Below the pieces are notes generated by a model. That model was not told the origin of the DNA and ran no database searches. It saw only the letters and a list, made by a program, of their open reading frames with translations. Shown here piece by piece: positions 42,011-50,751 of a stretch of 54,496 nt of DNA. The DNA comes from Thermoplasmatota archaeon. GTDB taxonomy: Archaea > Thermoplasmatota > Thermoplasmata > Thermoplasmatales > Thermoplasmataceae. The stretch spans positions 1 through 54,496 of the forward strand of contig JAMCUD010000094.1 in assembly GCA_023379355.1 (NCBI GenBank). The letters are read 5' to 3'. Every line of letters starts with the position of its first letter. Positions within the stretch are counted from its first letter, which is position 1. A program made the position numbers and the translations under genes.

Positions 42011-42984
42011 CTGAATTCAAGAACCTTTTTCACTGACCTCATGATTCTGGCGCTGTCAGGTATATAGAGTTCCTCCTGCCTGTAGGGGAACGGTATATCT
42101 GGTCCAGTAACTCTCAGAATCGGGGCATAAAGGTATTCTACGGCCCTTTCAGTTATAAGTGCAGAAATCTCTGCCCCCATACCCAGAGTCCTTGGAGCCT
42201 CGTGTACTATCACCACTCTACCTGTCCTCTTTACGGTTTTCAAAATTGCATCAACATCCAAAGGTGAGAGTGTCCTGAGGTCAAGAACATCAGCATCCAG
42301 TGAGTTATCTGCAACGGTCTTCAGAACTGTTGGTACCATTGAACCATATGTAATTATGGAGATCGAATCCCCCTCGTGGACAAGATTTGCCTGCCCAATG
42401 GAAACCTTGAAATCCCCATCCGGCACCTCCATCTTTCCTGATCTGTAGAGCCTCTTTGGCTCCAGAAATATAACCGGGTCTGGTGAATCAAGGGAGGAAG
42501 AAAGCAACCCCCTGGCATCATAGGGGTTGGACGGCGTTACCACTTTCAGTCCCGCGGTGTGGACAAAATAACTTTCACCGCTCTGGGAATGATAGAGTCC
42601 ACCTCTGATCCCTCCGCCATACGGGGTTCTGAGAACCAGCGGCGAAGATAAGGTACCTCCTGATCGGTATCTCAATTTTGCCATCTGATTAACTATCTGG
42701 TCAAAGGCTGTGTATATAAAATCCTGGAACTGGATTTCAGGTACCGGTTTTAGCCCGCTAACAGCCATTCCTATGGCCATTCCCACTATCCCAAGCTCTA
42801 CAAGCGGAGTGTCAATGACCCTGGCTTCCCCATATTTGGCCTGAAGTCCGTCAGTCACCCTGAATACACCACCATCTTTACCTATGTCCTCACCAAGGAG
42901 GATCATACGGCTGTCCTCATCCATCTTCATATCGAGAGTTCTGTTGAGGGACTGAACCATGTTAATTTCTGCCAATGATATCAC
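42007..42984 (-). CDS. 2-oxoacid dehydrogenase E1 beta subunit
   Basis: The 325-residue protein is an alpha2beta2-type E1 beta chain. It shows 'NMVQSLNRTLDMKMDEDSRMILLGEDIG', 'QFQDFIYTAFDQIVNQMAKLRYRSGG', 'QSGESYFVHTAGLKVVTPSNPYDARGLL' and 'PVIFLEPKRLYR', then the C-terminal 'GRVVIVHEAPRTLGMGAEISALI'. It binds thiamine diphosphate with E1 alpha. The GTG start overlaps the alpha gene by 23 nt, and its stop overlaps E2 by 4 nt, indicating tight translational coupling. Confidence 0.94.
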   Translation of the reverse strand: MISLAEINMVQSLNRTLDMKMDEDSRMILLGEDIGKDGGVFRVTDGLQAKYGEARVIDTPLVELGIVGMAIGMAVSGLKPVPEIQFQDFIYTAFDQIVNQMAKLRYRSGGTLSSPLVLRTPYGGGIRGGLYHSQSGESYFVHTAGLKVVTPSNPYDARGLLSSSLDSPDPVIFLEPKRLYRSGKMEVPDGDFKVSIGQANLVHEGDSISIITYGSMVPTVLKTVADNSLDADVLDLRTLSPLDVDAILKTVKRTGRVVIVHEAPRTLGMGAEISALITERAVEYLYAPILRVTGPDIPFPYRQEELYIPDSARIMRSVKKVLEFR

Positions 42985-43987
42985 CTTTCTCCTCCTTGAT
43001 TATCCAGGTCATGGATTCATAAACGTCATCAAACATCTTCTCAGGAGAAGGCGGAGGTATCTTCTCCAGTTCATCGAATTTGGCAGTGACAAAATTTCTT
43101 GAATCCTCCATCATCTTTTCCACCACATGGTCACTGATCACACCCATCTCAATCAGGTGATTCCTGGTAATAACCATAGGATCTCTTTCACTGTTCTCCT
43201 TAACGATGTCAGTAGCATATTTTGAAGGATCGTCCGACGTTGAATGAGGACCCATTCTAGGACATCTTGCCTCAATTAAGGCCGGCCCCTTTCCTGATCT
43301 GACATAATCAACGATATCCTTGGTTTTATTGTAACTGTCCACCAGGTTACTGCCTTCCACAAGAATGCCAGGCATTCCGTATGCTTCGGCTTTTTTCCAG
43401 ATCTCAGTCTTTGTCTGCTTCTCCGTTGGGAGTGAAATGGCAAGGCCATTGTTTTCGCAGAAGAATATAACCGGAAGGCTGAAAACTGCAGCAAGATTCA
43501 ATGCGGCATGAAAGTCAGGGGTGGAAGATGACCCATCGCCAAAGCTGGCAACAACTAATCCGGGTTTTCCAAGATACCTGTTTGCGTATGCAGTTCCCAC
43601 AGCAAGGGGGAGGTTTGTTGCGACTGGGCTTGGAACAGACATGAAATTGTAATCTCTGGCAAGCAGGTGGCTCGGCATCTGTCTTCCCAGTGCGATATCT
43701 GCACTGTTTCCGTAAATCTGGTTGATTATTATGTCTACCGGAACTCCCATGTGGATCATCATGGGCATATCCCTGTAGTACTGGTATATGGTATCCTCCT
43801 TCTTCAGGTTCATTGACAGTCCAATCTGGGCAGCTTCCTGCCCCATTGTTGGTGTGAAAAAACCGACCCTGCCCTGTCTCTGGGCTGACATTATCTTATT
43901 GTCAAGGGTGCGCGAAAGAACCATTGCTCCAAATCCTCTTATGTACTTTTCCCTCTCACTCTGTTCCATCTGTTCAGACATTTTCAA
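42962..43987 (-). CDS. 2-oxoacid dehydrogenase E1 alpha subunit
   Basis: The 341-residue protein contains the ThDP motif 'ASFGDGSSSTPDFHAALNLAAVFSLPVIFFCENNGLAIS' (GDG...N) and 'ARCPRMGPHSTSDDPSKY', the phosphorylation-loop region. It decarboxylates 2-oxoacids and passes the acyl group to E2. It overlaps lipA by 14 nt upstream and E1beta by 23 nt downstream. Starts at residues 3 or 7 (in-frame Met) are possible. Confidence 0.93.
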   Translation of the reverse strand: MKMSEQMEQSEREKYIRGFGAMVLSRTLDNKIMSAQRQGRVGFFTPTMGQEAAQIGLSMNLKKEDTIYQYYRDMPMMIHMGVPVDIIINQIYGNSADIALGRQMPSHLLARDYNFMSVPSPVATNLPLAVGTAYANRYLGKPGLVVASFGDGSSSTPDFHAALNLAAVFSLPVIFFCENNGLAISLPTEKQTKTEIWKKAEAYGMPGILVEGSNLVDSYNKTKDIVDYVRSGKGPALIEARCPRMGPHSTSDDPSKYATDIVKENSERDPMVITRNHLIEMGVISDHVVEKMMEDSRNFVTAKFDELEKIPPPSPEKMFDDVYESMTWIIKEEKGDIIGRN

Positions 43988-44834
43988 TTCGCCTCTTTGA
44001 CCAGGCTTCAGCTGCCCTGTAGGATGTTCTCACAAGTGGTCCGGAGGCCACAAATGAGAACCCCAGCGAGTAGGCAACCTTTTCCAGCCTCTGAAACCTT
44101 TCCGCAGAGCAGTACTCAAAGACCTCAATCTGCTTTCTTGAAGGTCTCAGATACTGACCAATTGTAACTATATCTACACCGCATCTCCTGAGGTCACCAA
44201 GGGTCTCCTCTACCTCAGAATCTGTTTCTCCGAATCCAACCATTATTGATGATTTTGTTATAATGCCGGGATGGTCTCTCCGAATTCCGGACAGTACGCC
44301 CAGTGACTGATCGTAGCCGGCTCTGCCATCCCTCACAACTGGTGTTAGCCTCCTCACAGTCTCTATGTTGTGAGCCACAACATCCGGTTTGCCCTCGATT
44401 ACCCTGTTGACGAGTTCCATATCTCCCCTGAAATCTGGAATCAGGACCTCAACCTTTACATTGAGCCTTTTAACTGTTCTTATGACATCGGCGAAATGGC
44501 CTGCTCCCTGGTCCTCCAGGTCATCCCGATCAACCGAGGTTATTACCACATAATCCAGTCCCATGATGCCGACAGATTCAGCGACCTTACGGGGTTCATC
44601 CGGATCTAGCGGCGTCATACCTCCATGCGTAACGGAACAGAATCTGCACCCCCTGGAGCAATTTCCCCCCATAACCATGAAAGTGGCGGTACCAGCGCCC
44701 CAGCATTCAGCAACATTCGGGCATCTGGCCTCTTCACAAACAGTGTGAAGAGTTCTGACCCTCAGGGTGGATTTGATTCTTGAATAGGCCTCCCCGGAAG
44801 GAAGCGGGACTCTAAGGTAATCAGGCCTCACCAT
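43974..44834 (-). CDS. lipA: lipoyl synthase (radical SAM)
   Basis: The 286-residue protein carries the auxiliary-cluster motif C33xxxxC38xxxxxC44 ('CEEARCPNVAEC') and the radical SAM motif C59xxxC63xxC66 ('CSRGCRFC'), as in LipA. 'RTSYRAAEAW' near the end contains the R-x-S-Y that ligates the auxiliary cluster. It inserts two sulfurs into octanoyl groups on E2 and H-protein. It is the first gene of the operon. A TATA-like 'attataatat' at 44851-44860 lies about 22 nt before its ATG, fitting a leaderless operon mRNA. Confidence 0.93.
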   Translation of the reverse strand: MVRPDYLRVPLPSGEAYSRIKSTLRVRTLHTVCEEARCPNVAECWGAGTATFMVMGGNCSRGCRFCSVTHGGMTPLDPDEPRKVAESVGIMGLDYVVITSVDRDDLEDQGAGHFADVIRTVKRLNVKVEVLIPDFRGDMELVNRVIEGKPDVVAHNIETVRRLTPVVRDGRAGYDQSLGVLSGIRRDHPGIITKSSIMVGFGETDSEVEETLGDLRRCGVDIVTIGQYLRPSRKQIEVFEYCSAERFQRLEKVAYSLGFSFVASGPLVRTSYRAAEAWSKRRIENV

Positions 44835-45025
44835 TCAGTATGGGTTTGTGATATTATAATTTTCAGGAATTGGTATTTTTAACAGTATTTTTTCATATGA
44901 AATGCCAGAAAATAGGTAAAATTCATGAATTCCAGCTAAACCAAAATCAATAAACCATAATCAATTTACAAAGTCAAAGATTTATGGCCGCTGATCTTCC
45001 TATGTTTACATGACACGGAATGATA

Positions 45026-45472
45026 TCATGAAATTGCTATCTCAAGGCCACCAGCGTAGGTTTTATACGGAAGTGAAAGCGTCAACTCAAGAATGGCGTT
45101 TGAATTGGCTTTGACATTTAGGGGCAGGTTAGAGTGTACAACATCAAATCCTATGGTATAAACTGACACAGAACTCAATGTAACAGTACTGGAACCATTG
45201 TTATGTATTGGAAGGGTAAATGTGGTCAGCCCACCTGAAGAGAGGGTTTGGAAGTTTTCCTGGTAAGTTCTGGAAACCATGGCTCCATTTTCATCAATTG
45301 TTGCCTTGATATAAAGAACATTAACCGTCCCCCGTTCATTGTAGCCTGCAATTATGAAGACTGAAACGACAATTATGATGACTATCGCTATGGATATTCC
45401 AAGCTTCTTCCTGTTTCTGTGAAAATCTGAGGGGTAATCACTTTCCACAGGCTTCATTATGGAAAATGGCAT
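45026..45472 (-). CDS. hypothetical membrane-anchored beta-rich protein
   Basis: The 148-residue protein has one hydrophobic helix (about 25-43, ISIAIVIIIVVSVFIIAGY) after a short charged N-terminus. A Ser/Thr-rich, strand-rich outer domain follows ('GLTTFTLPIHNNGSSTVTLSSVSVY'), probably an extracytoplasmic Ig-like/CARDB-type fold. An internal Met at residue 6 (45457) is the likelier start if 'atatttaaaatt' at 45477-45488 is its TATA box. It is divergent, 30 nt from the membrane oxidoreductase. No family identified. Confidence 0.6.
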   Translation of the reverse strand: MPFSIMKPVESDYPSDFHRNRKKLGISIAIVIIIVVSVFIIAGYNERGTVNVLYIKATIDENGAMVSRTYQENFQTLSSGGLTTFTLPIHNNGSSTVTLSSVSVYTIGFDVVHSNLPLNVKANSNAILELTLSLPYKTYAGGLEIAIS

Positions 45473-45502
45473 CCACCATATTTAAAATTCATCTTTCCCG
45501 CC

Positions 45503-47527
45503 ATGGGAATAATAATTATAGTTCCCTGCGAATTGGGATGCATGGGAATCCCGGTTGCCAGCCAGACGCTGTTCTATGTAAATACCCAGGAACTGGTGGC
45601 TGACTATGTCATTTCTTTTGCTGCACTGGCTTTCATAATAATATGGTGGTATAGGACATATGCGAAAATGGGTGTAACTGCAGGACCTATGTGGAATTAC
45701 TTTCGCCGTAACTGGAAGACCGTGATAAAACAGGTCTTTTCATATGGCTTCTTTCATCAGAAGAATGTAAAGAACAGATATGCAGGAATAATGCATCTGC
45801 TGATTTCATTCGGCATTCTGATACTTTTCATAGCCACTTCCCTCATTTTTCTATCCCATGACATACTGAAGCCTCTGGCTCATCAGGGAATCCTCGTGGG
45901 TGACTTTTACCTTAATTTCGAAGTATGGGCAAACATCGGAGGCGTGATGCTGATAGCCGGAATCCTGATGGGATTCTACAGACGAATCAGGAGAAAGACC
46001 AGGCTTGACACAAAGGATGAAGATTACATAATCCTCGCCTCTCTACTTGTTCTGGCACTGGAAGGTTTTTTTCTGGGGGCGCTGAAGGTTTATCTCATAC
46101 GGGTTCCTTATGACCAGTACAGATTCGTGGAATGGGTTCTTAGCTATTTTTATGGAGTTTTCGGGTTGAATCTATCCACCGGGATATTGATCTACAGGTG
46201 GTTTTGGATAATACATGTTCTGACGGCATTCGCAATAGTTGCCTATCTGCCATTTTCAAAGCTTTCTCATATGATACTCTCGCTGACAACTATCGGAGCA
46301 AAAAATATCAGGAAGAGAGGAGAAATGCCAACTCCGTTTGTTCTTTCAGAAGCCCTTGAATCAGGAAATTTTGATTTCAAGGTTGGAACTAAAACCGTTT
46401 CAGACATCCGGACAACATCGAAGATCGATGCCCTTGCCTGTACAGATTGCGGAAGATGCGAGAGATCCTGTCCGGCATTCCTCTCAGGCACAGATCTAAG
46501 CCCCAGAGCATTGGTGCAGAACATTAAGAAGAATGTATATTCTGACGTTGAGATAGTTCCTAACCTTATCACAGAAAATGCATCATGGTCATGCACCACA
46601 TGTCAGGCATGCGTTGAGGAATGTCCGGTTCTTATAGATCCACAATCCTTCGTGATGGAAGCAAGAAAGAACCTGGTCATGGAGAACAGGTTTGGGAAGC
46701 TCACCAGTCAGTATTTCAACAATCTTACCAATACCCAGAACCCCATGGGAAATTCTCCCTCAGACAGGGATAACCTGCTTGAAATTGCACCGCCATTTGA
46801 TGACACAAAGGATGTTCTTTACTGGGTTGGATGCATGGGCGCATTCGATCCACGGGACAATAAAACTACCAGGACTATTCTCGGCCTTCTGAACAAAGCC
46901 GGAGTAAATTACGGTATACTTGGATCAGGAGAGAAATGCAATGGTGAAACCGCCCGAAGAATGGGAGAAGAAGGCAGGTATCAGGAGCTTGTCCTACAGA
47001 ATATGGAAACTTTCACCGGCAAAAACGTGAAGAAAATAATAACTGCATGTCCTCATTGCATGAACACATTCAGGAATGAGTATCCGAAATTCGGCCTTAA
47101 GGCTGAGGTTGTTCACCACAGTCAATTTCTCGCCGACCTTGTAAAAGAAGGGAGGCTGAAGGTGAAAAATTCAAATGAAACCATAACACTTCACGATCCA
47201 TGTTATCTGGGAAGAATCAACGGCGAATATGATAATACAAGGAATATAGTTAAAAGTACAGGAAACCTTGTGGAAATGACCCGTTCAAAACAGAAGAGCA
47301 TGTGCTGTGGTGCTGGTGGTGGAAATTACTGGTATAAGGTCGAGGGTCAGGAAAAGGTAAGTTCCCTCAGAATAAAGCAGGCTATTGAGACCAGGGCAAA
47401 CAAGCTGGCTGTTGCCTGTCCGTTCTGCATGCCAATGCTTCAGGATGCATTATCTGGAACAGATTCTGCAGGTAAAATGCAGATAAAGGATGTTGCAGAG
47501 CTAATAAGCGAGAACCTTGCAGAATGA
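45503..47527 (+). CDS. membrane-bound Fe-S/heme oxidoreductase (ETF:quinone oxidoreductase-like)
   Basis: The 674-residue protein joins an N-terminal NarI/cytochrome-b-like membrane domain (about six helices, 33-260; His98 and His238 are candidate heme ligands) to two [4Fe-4S] motifs and two HdrD-like CCG domains. The Fe-S cysteines are C313/316/319/323 and C364/367/370/374. The CCG domains show 'YWVGCMGAFD', 'HDPCYLGRING', 'SMCCGAGGG' and 'CPFCMPML'. The same architecture is proposed to take electrons from ETF to quinone in bacteria ('EMO'). The adjacent convergent etfA-etfB genes (8 nt between stops) support that role. The ATG at 45503 is listed; an in-frame ATG at 45542, 28 nt after a TATA-like 'aattatag', is a real alternative. 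Confidence 0.88.
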   Translation: MGIIIIVPCELGCMGIPVASQTLFYVNTQELVADYVISFAALAFIIIWWYRTYAKMGVTAGPMWNYFRRNWKTVIKQVFSYGFFHQKNVKNRYAGIMHLLISFGILILFIATSLIFLSHDILKPLAHQGILVGDFYLNFEVWANIGGVMLIAGILMGFYRRIRRKTRLDTKDEDYIILASLLVLALEGFFLGALKVYLIRVPYDQYRFVEWVLSYFYGVFGLNLSTGILIYRWFWIIHVLTAFAIVAYLPFSKLSHMILSLTTIGAKNIRKRGEMPTPFVLSEALESGNFDFKVGTKTVSDIRTTSKIDALACTDCGRCERSCPAFLSGTDLSPRALVQNIKKNVYSDVEIVPNLITENASWSCTTCQACVEECPVLIDPQSFVMEARKNLVMENRFGKLTSQYFNNLTNTQNPMGNSPSDRDNLLEIAPPFDDTKDVLYWVGCMGAFDPRDNKTTRTILGLLNKAGVNYGILGSGEKCNGETARRMGEEGRYQELVLQNMETFTGKNVKKIITACPHCMNTFRNEYPKFGLKAEVVHHSQFLADLVKEGRLKVKNSNETITLHDPCYLGRINGEYDNTRNIVKSTGNLVEMTRSKQKSMCCGAGGGNYWYKVEGQEKVSSLRIKQAIETRANKLAVACPFCMPMLQDALSGTDSAGKMQIKDVAELISENLAE

Positions 47528-47535
47528 GCAGGGTC

Positions 47536-48423
47536 TCAGGAAGAGACCTTCTCAGTAAGCTTCTGGACCACAGTAAACATGTCTCCAACAACACCGTAGT
47601 CCGCCTCTTCAAAGATTGGCGCAGATTTATCCTTGTTCACTGCCACAACAACTTTTGAATTCCTCATCCCTGCAATGTGCTGTATCTGCCCTGAAATTCC
47701 CAGCGCAACATAGAGTTTTGGTTGAACCTTCTTTCCTGAGAGCCCAACCTGCCTGTCTTCGCTGAGCCACCCATAATCAAGGCATACGGGCCTTGAACCA
47801 GCGATCTCCCCATGTATAGCTCTTGCGAATGGTTCAATTTTAGATAGATTCTCCTTGTTTCCAAGTCCCCTTCCAACTGAGACTATGACTCCTGCCTTCT
47901 CTATGTCCACAGATCCTGATTTCTTCTCTATGGTTCCTTCTACGGATACCTTAGATTTCCCAAGGGATAACTCTTCCACCGGCGGGTTCCCAGCTTTTTC
48001 TGTGGCCTCTGCAATTCCCGGAGCTGAAACAAGAATCTTTGCACCTGACTTCTCAGTTATAAGGCTTTTACCACCATAGAAGAACCTGGAGCTTGTTATT
48101 GTTCCATTCTCAGGAGTTACGTTGTTGACCTCCGAGATTGCATGCAGACCAGTATTGAACGAAAGCATGCCGGCAATTTCCCTGCCTCGTACAGAGGTCC
48201 CTATTACTATCAGATCGTACGGGTCTTTTTTCTGGAGGTCAGTTATGATCGCGGCAAGTGAATCTGAAAGAATGGGTGGTTTTACAGTAAGGACTTTAGC
48301 AGGTCCAAATTTTTTAGCGAATTCAGGATTGGATGTGACTGCATGTACTTCGCCCGTATCCCTAAACCTGGACACTATCTGTGAAAGAAGTGCATCAATA
48401 TCCGAAAAGGCAAGTATCTTCAT
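47536..48423 (-). CDS. etfA: electron transfer flavoprotein alpha subunit
   Basis: The 295-residue protein has the EtfA C-terminal FAD domain: 'VIVSVGRGLGNKENLSKIEPFARAI', 'GSRPVCLDYGWLSEDRQVGLSGKKVQPKLYVALGISGQIQHIAGM' and 'VVAVNKDKSAPIFEEADYGVVGD'. It carries FAD and, with EtfB, takes electrons from acyl-CoA and other dehydrogenases. It overlaps etfB by 4 nt (ATGA). It faces the membrane Fe-S oxidoreductase. Confidence 0.95.
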   Translation of the reverse strand: MKILAFSDIDALLSQIVSRFRDTGEVHAVTSNPEFAKKFGPAKVLTVKPPILSDSLAAIITDLQKKDPYDLIVIGTSVRGREIAGMLSFNTGLHAISEVNNVTPENGTITSSRFFYGGKSLITEKSGAKILVSAPGIAEATEKAGNPPVEELSLGKSKVSVEGTIEKKSGSVDIEKAGVIVSVGRGLGNKENLSKIEPFARAIHGEIAGSRPVCLDYGWLSEDRQVGLSGKKVQPKLYVALGISGQIQHIAGMRNSKVVVAVNKDKSAPIFEEADYGVVGDMFTVVQKLTEKVSS

Positions 48424-49166
48424 TTTATGGCCTCCTTTATTATTTTAGCGACTTCCTCCACTCCCTTGTCCATATCCTCAAAGATCAATCTCTTTCTGTC
48501 GCTCTTCGGAGCTCTGTTTGAAATAACTGTTACTTCTGGTTTTTTCAAATCACTGGCAGCGGTCTGGTTTATGGGTTTCCGTCCCGCAGCCATTATCTGA
48601 AGAACAGGTGGCAACCTTGGCTGGTTTATCTCCTGTGCAACAGAGATGATCGCCGGAATTCTGGCGGATATCTCCATGTTATCACTTTCCATAGCGGACA
48701 CAACTTTCACTTTCCCATCCTCTGGTTTAATTTCAATAGCGTTCCCCAATAAAGGCTCACCTGTAATAGAGGCAATCATACCTGCAAGAAGTCCTGTGTA
48801 GGTGTCTGCCGACTGGTTACCCAATATCACCAGATCATGGGGGATCTCCCTCAGCTTAGCTGCAAGAACTGAGGCAGTCAGCGAAGGGTAGTTGCCTGGG
48901 TAACCAGTGATCAGGTGACCCTCATCCACTCCCATGGCATAGGCTTCTTTTATCACTGATGTGGATTTTTCACTCCCAAAGCAAATTGCAGTTACTTTTC
49001 CACCGTTCTTCTCTTTTATTCTCACAGCAGCCTCAACTGCATTCTTGCTGAGGTTCTCCATTCTCATAGGAACCCTTTCCAGAAGTGGTTCGCCGGATGT
49101 AGGGTCTGTCTTCATCTGATCGATGTCAGGAATCTGTTTAATCAGTACCGTTATGTTATATGGCAT
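48420..49166 (-). CDS. etfB: electron transfer flavoprotein beta subunit
   Basis: From ATG 49166 the 248-residue protein starts 'MPYNITVLIKQIPDIDQMKTDP' and shows the AMP-binding 'SMG-like' region 'AYAMGVDEGHLITG' and 'LVILGNQSADTYTGLLAGMIASITGEPLL', the EtfB signature. An earlier in-frame ATG would add 29 residues without family similarity. The chosen start has a strong Shine-Dalgarno (GGAGGG at 49177-49172, 5 nt spacing), indicating a leadered mRNA. It heads etfB-etfA. Confidence 0.93.
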   Translation of the reverse strand: MPYNITVLIKQIPDIDQMKTDPTSGEPLLERVPMRMENLSKNAVEAAVRIKEKNGGKVTAICFGSEKSTSVIKEAYAMGVDEGHLITGYPGNYPSLTASVLAAKLREIPHDLVILGNQSADTYTGLLAGMIASITGEPLLGNAIEIKPEDGKVKVVSAMESDNMEISARIPAIISVAQEINQPRLPPVLQIMAAGRKPINQTAASDLKKPEVTVISNRAPKSDRKRLIFEDMDKGVEEVAKIIKEAIK

Positions 49167-49507
49167 TTGGTCCCTCCTTTTCTTTAGGGCATTCATAACT
49201 TTATATTTTTCCAAATTCTCATTGACAAAATATGCCACGGTAGAAGCTATCATTCGCGCAGCGAGTGTTGCTGTTTAAGTATCTTCGCAATCGTTTGTTT
49301 CTCAAATCTTTTTATGTTAAAAAGCCCAAATGCAGAGTATTTCCATAGATATTCGGGAAAAGAAAAACATTACGATGGGATTTATCATTCACTTTCATTT
49401 AATTTATGTGAAAGTTTGTATTAACTTACAAAATTAACCATTTAACTTAGAAAGATTTAAATAATGAAACATTGTAGCTTCCGATAATAAACTTTGGAGG
49501 TAAATAA
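49167..49507. promoter_or_regulatory. divergent etfB / MFS promoter region with repeats
   Basis: This 341-nt AT-rich gap holds no gene. For the MFS gene it shows a TATA-like ATTTAAAT (49455-49462) and a Shine-Dalgarno GGAGGT (49496-49501) 6 nt before the GTG start. Upstream are an inverted repeat ACTTTCA (49391-49397)/TGAAAGT (49409-49415) and a direct repeat TTAACTTA (49421-49428 and 49442-49449) spaced 21 bp, two DNA turns. The reverse complement TAAGTTAA recurs at 51717-51724 between the hydrolase and M20 genes. These are candidate regulator sites. Confidence 0.4.
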
Positions 49508-50746
49508 GTGTCAGAAGATGAGAACGCTGTAAATACAGCGGTAGTAAGAGCCGAATCAACAGGTGGTTTGCTATCAATGGGAATTATAGTCGCGCTGGGT
49601 CTTTTTCTTGTTGGGTTTGATTCAGAATTGTTCCTGTTTGGAGGGGCATTCGTTGATCAGATAACGCACATAAGCACCTCAACTCTGGGAATCATGGCAA
49701 CTGCCTATACTCTTGGGATTGTTGTCTTCAGTTTAGCAGGAGGCTATATATTTGACAAGATTACCACCAGAAACGGAATAGTACTATCTCTTGCTGTTCT
49801 CTCATTGTTTTCAGGTTTAATGGGATTCGCCAAAACTGAAGACGAACTGTTTTTCTTCAGGTTCATGACCGGTGTTGGCACAGGTCTCGCACAGCCAATG
49901 ATAGCTTCATTCTTAGGCGATCTTCGTTCGGTCCATCGCGGCAAATTAATAGCATTAGTTTCCATTATGTTTAACGCTGGGATAGCCAGCGCACCTTATG
50001 TATATTCAGGTTTCTCCACTAGTACTTCATTCTACTGGCCCTTTGTCATCTCTGCAATCATGGGTGTTGTGTTAATTTTGCTTGTTACAGCATTTGTGCC
50101 TTCTGTGTACACATTCAAGAGGCATAATATGAAAGGTATACTGGAGGTTTTAAACAAACCATTGATTCTCATATCTCTTTCAATTCTCTTCTTTGGCATA
50201 GGCTACTTTGCATATCTGAGTTACTTTACCCCATACATGCTGAGTCTCCACTACACAAAACCCACAATAACCGCAGTTTCTAGCGCATTAGGCTTTGGTG
50301 GAATTGCAATGGCTCTTCCAGCGGGATGGGGCGGCGACAGATTCACCAGAGTCAGAGTTATTCAGCTCGGTGCTGCGATGATGGTTATAGGGACCCTTCT
50401 AATTACGGTGGTTCATCTTACGGTGCTGATTGCAGTACCTGGGCTAGTTATTTTTGGTGGGGGTTATGCAGTATTTGGTCAGTTGAGAGCCTTCACACAG
50501 GAAACCGTGGAGCTGGCCTGGGTTGGAACAGCAGTAGGCTTCATGGAAGCAATGTACAATGTAGGAGGAATGGCTGGGGGACCACTTATGAGTTCACTTG
50601 TCTCCCACGGATACCAGACTGCCGGACTCTTAGCCATAGTTCTCCCGATTTCTGTATGTTTGGTCCTTGCCATTGTCACTCCGTCAGTACCGAAGAGGAT
50701 ATGGCGTCCGGAGGGTGAAGTTTCAGGCGTAAAGGCTGAGGCGTAA
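49508..50746 (+). CDS. MFS transporter (12-helix, metabolite carrier)
   Basis: The 412-residue protein has about 12 helices, starts 'SMGIIVALGLFLVGFDSELFLFGG' and has MFS motif A-like 'LAGGYIFDKITTRNGI' between helices 2 and 3 and 'GWGGDRFTRVRVIQLG' between 8 and 9. The start is GTG at 49508, fixed by the Shine-Dalgarno GGAGGT. The alpha/beta hydrolase gene follows only 5 nt later, so the carrier may import an ester or a ring-cleavage-type compound that the hydrolase processes. Substrate unknown. Confidence 0.87.
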   Translation: MSEDENAVNTAVVRAESTGGLLSMGIIVALGLFLVGFDSELFLFGGAFVDQITHISTSTLGIMATAYTLGIVVFSLAGGYIFDKITTRNGIVLSLAVLSLFSGLMGFAKTEDELFFFRFMTGVGTGLAQPMIASFLGDLRSVHRGKLIALVSIMFNAGIASAPYVYSGFSTSTSFYWPFVISAIMGVVLILLVTAFVPSVYTFKRHNMKGILEVLNKPLILISLSILFFGIGYFAYLSYFTPYMLSLHYTKPTITAVSSALGFGGIAMALPAGWGGDRFTRVRVIQLGAAMMVIGTLLITVVHLTVLIAVPGLVIFGGGYAVFGQLRAFTQETVELAWVGTAVGFMEAMYNVGGMAGGPLMSSLVSHGYQTAGLLAIVLPISVCLVLAIVTPSVPKRIWRPEGEVSGVKAEA

Positions 50747-50751
50747 AAACA

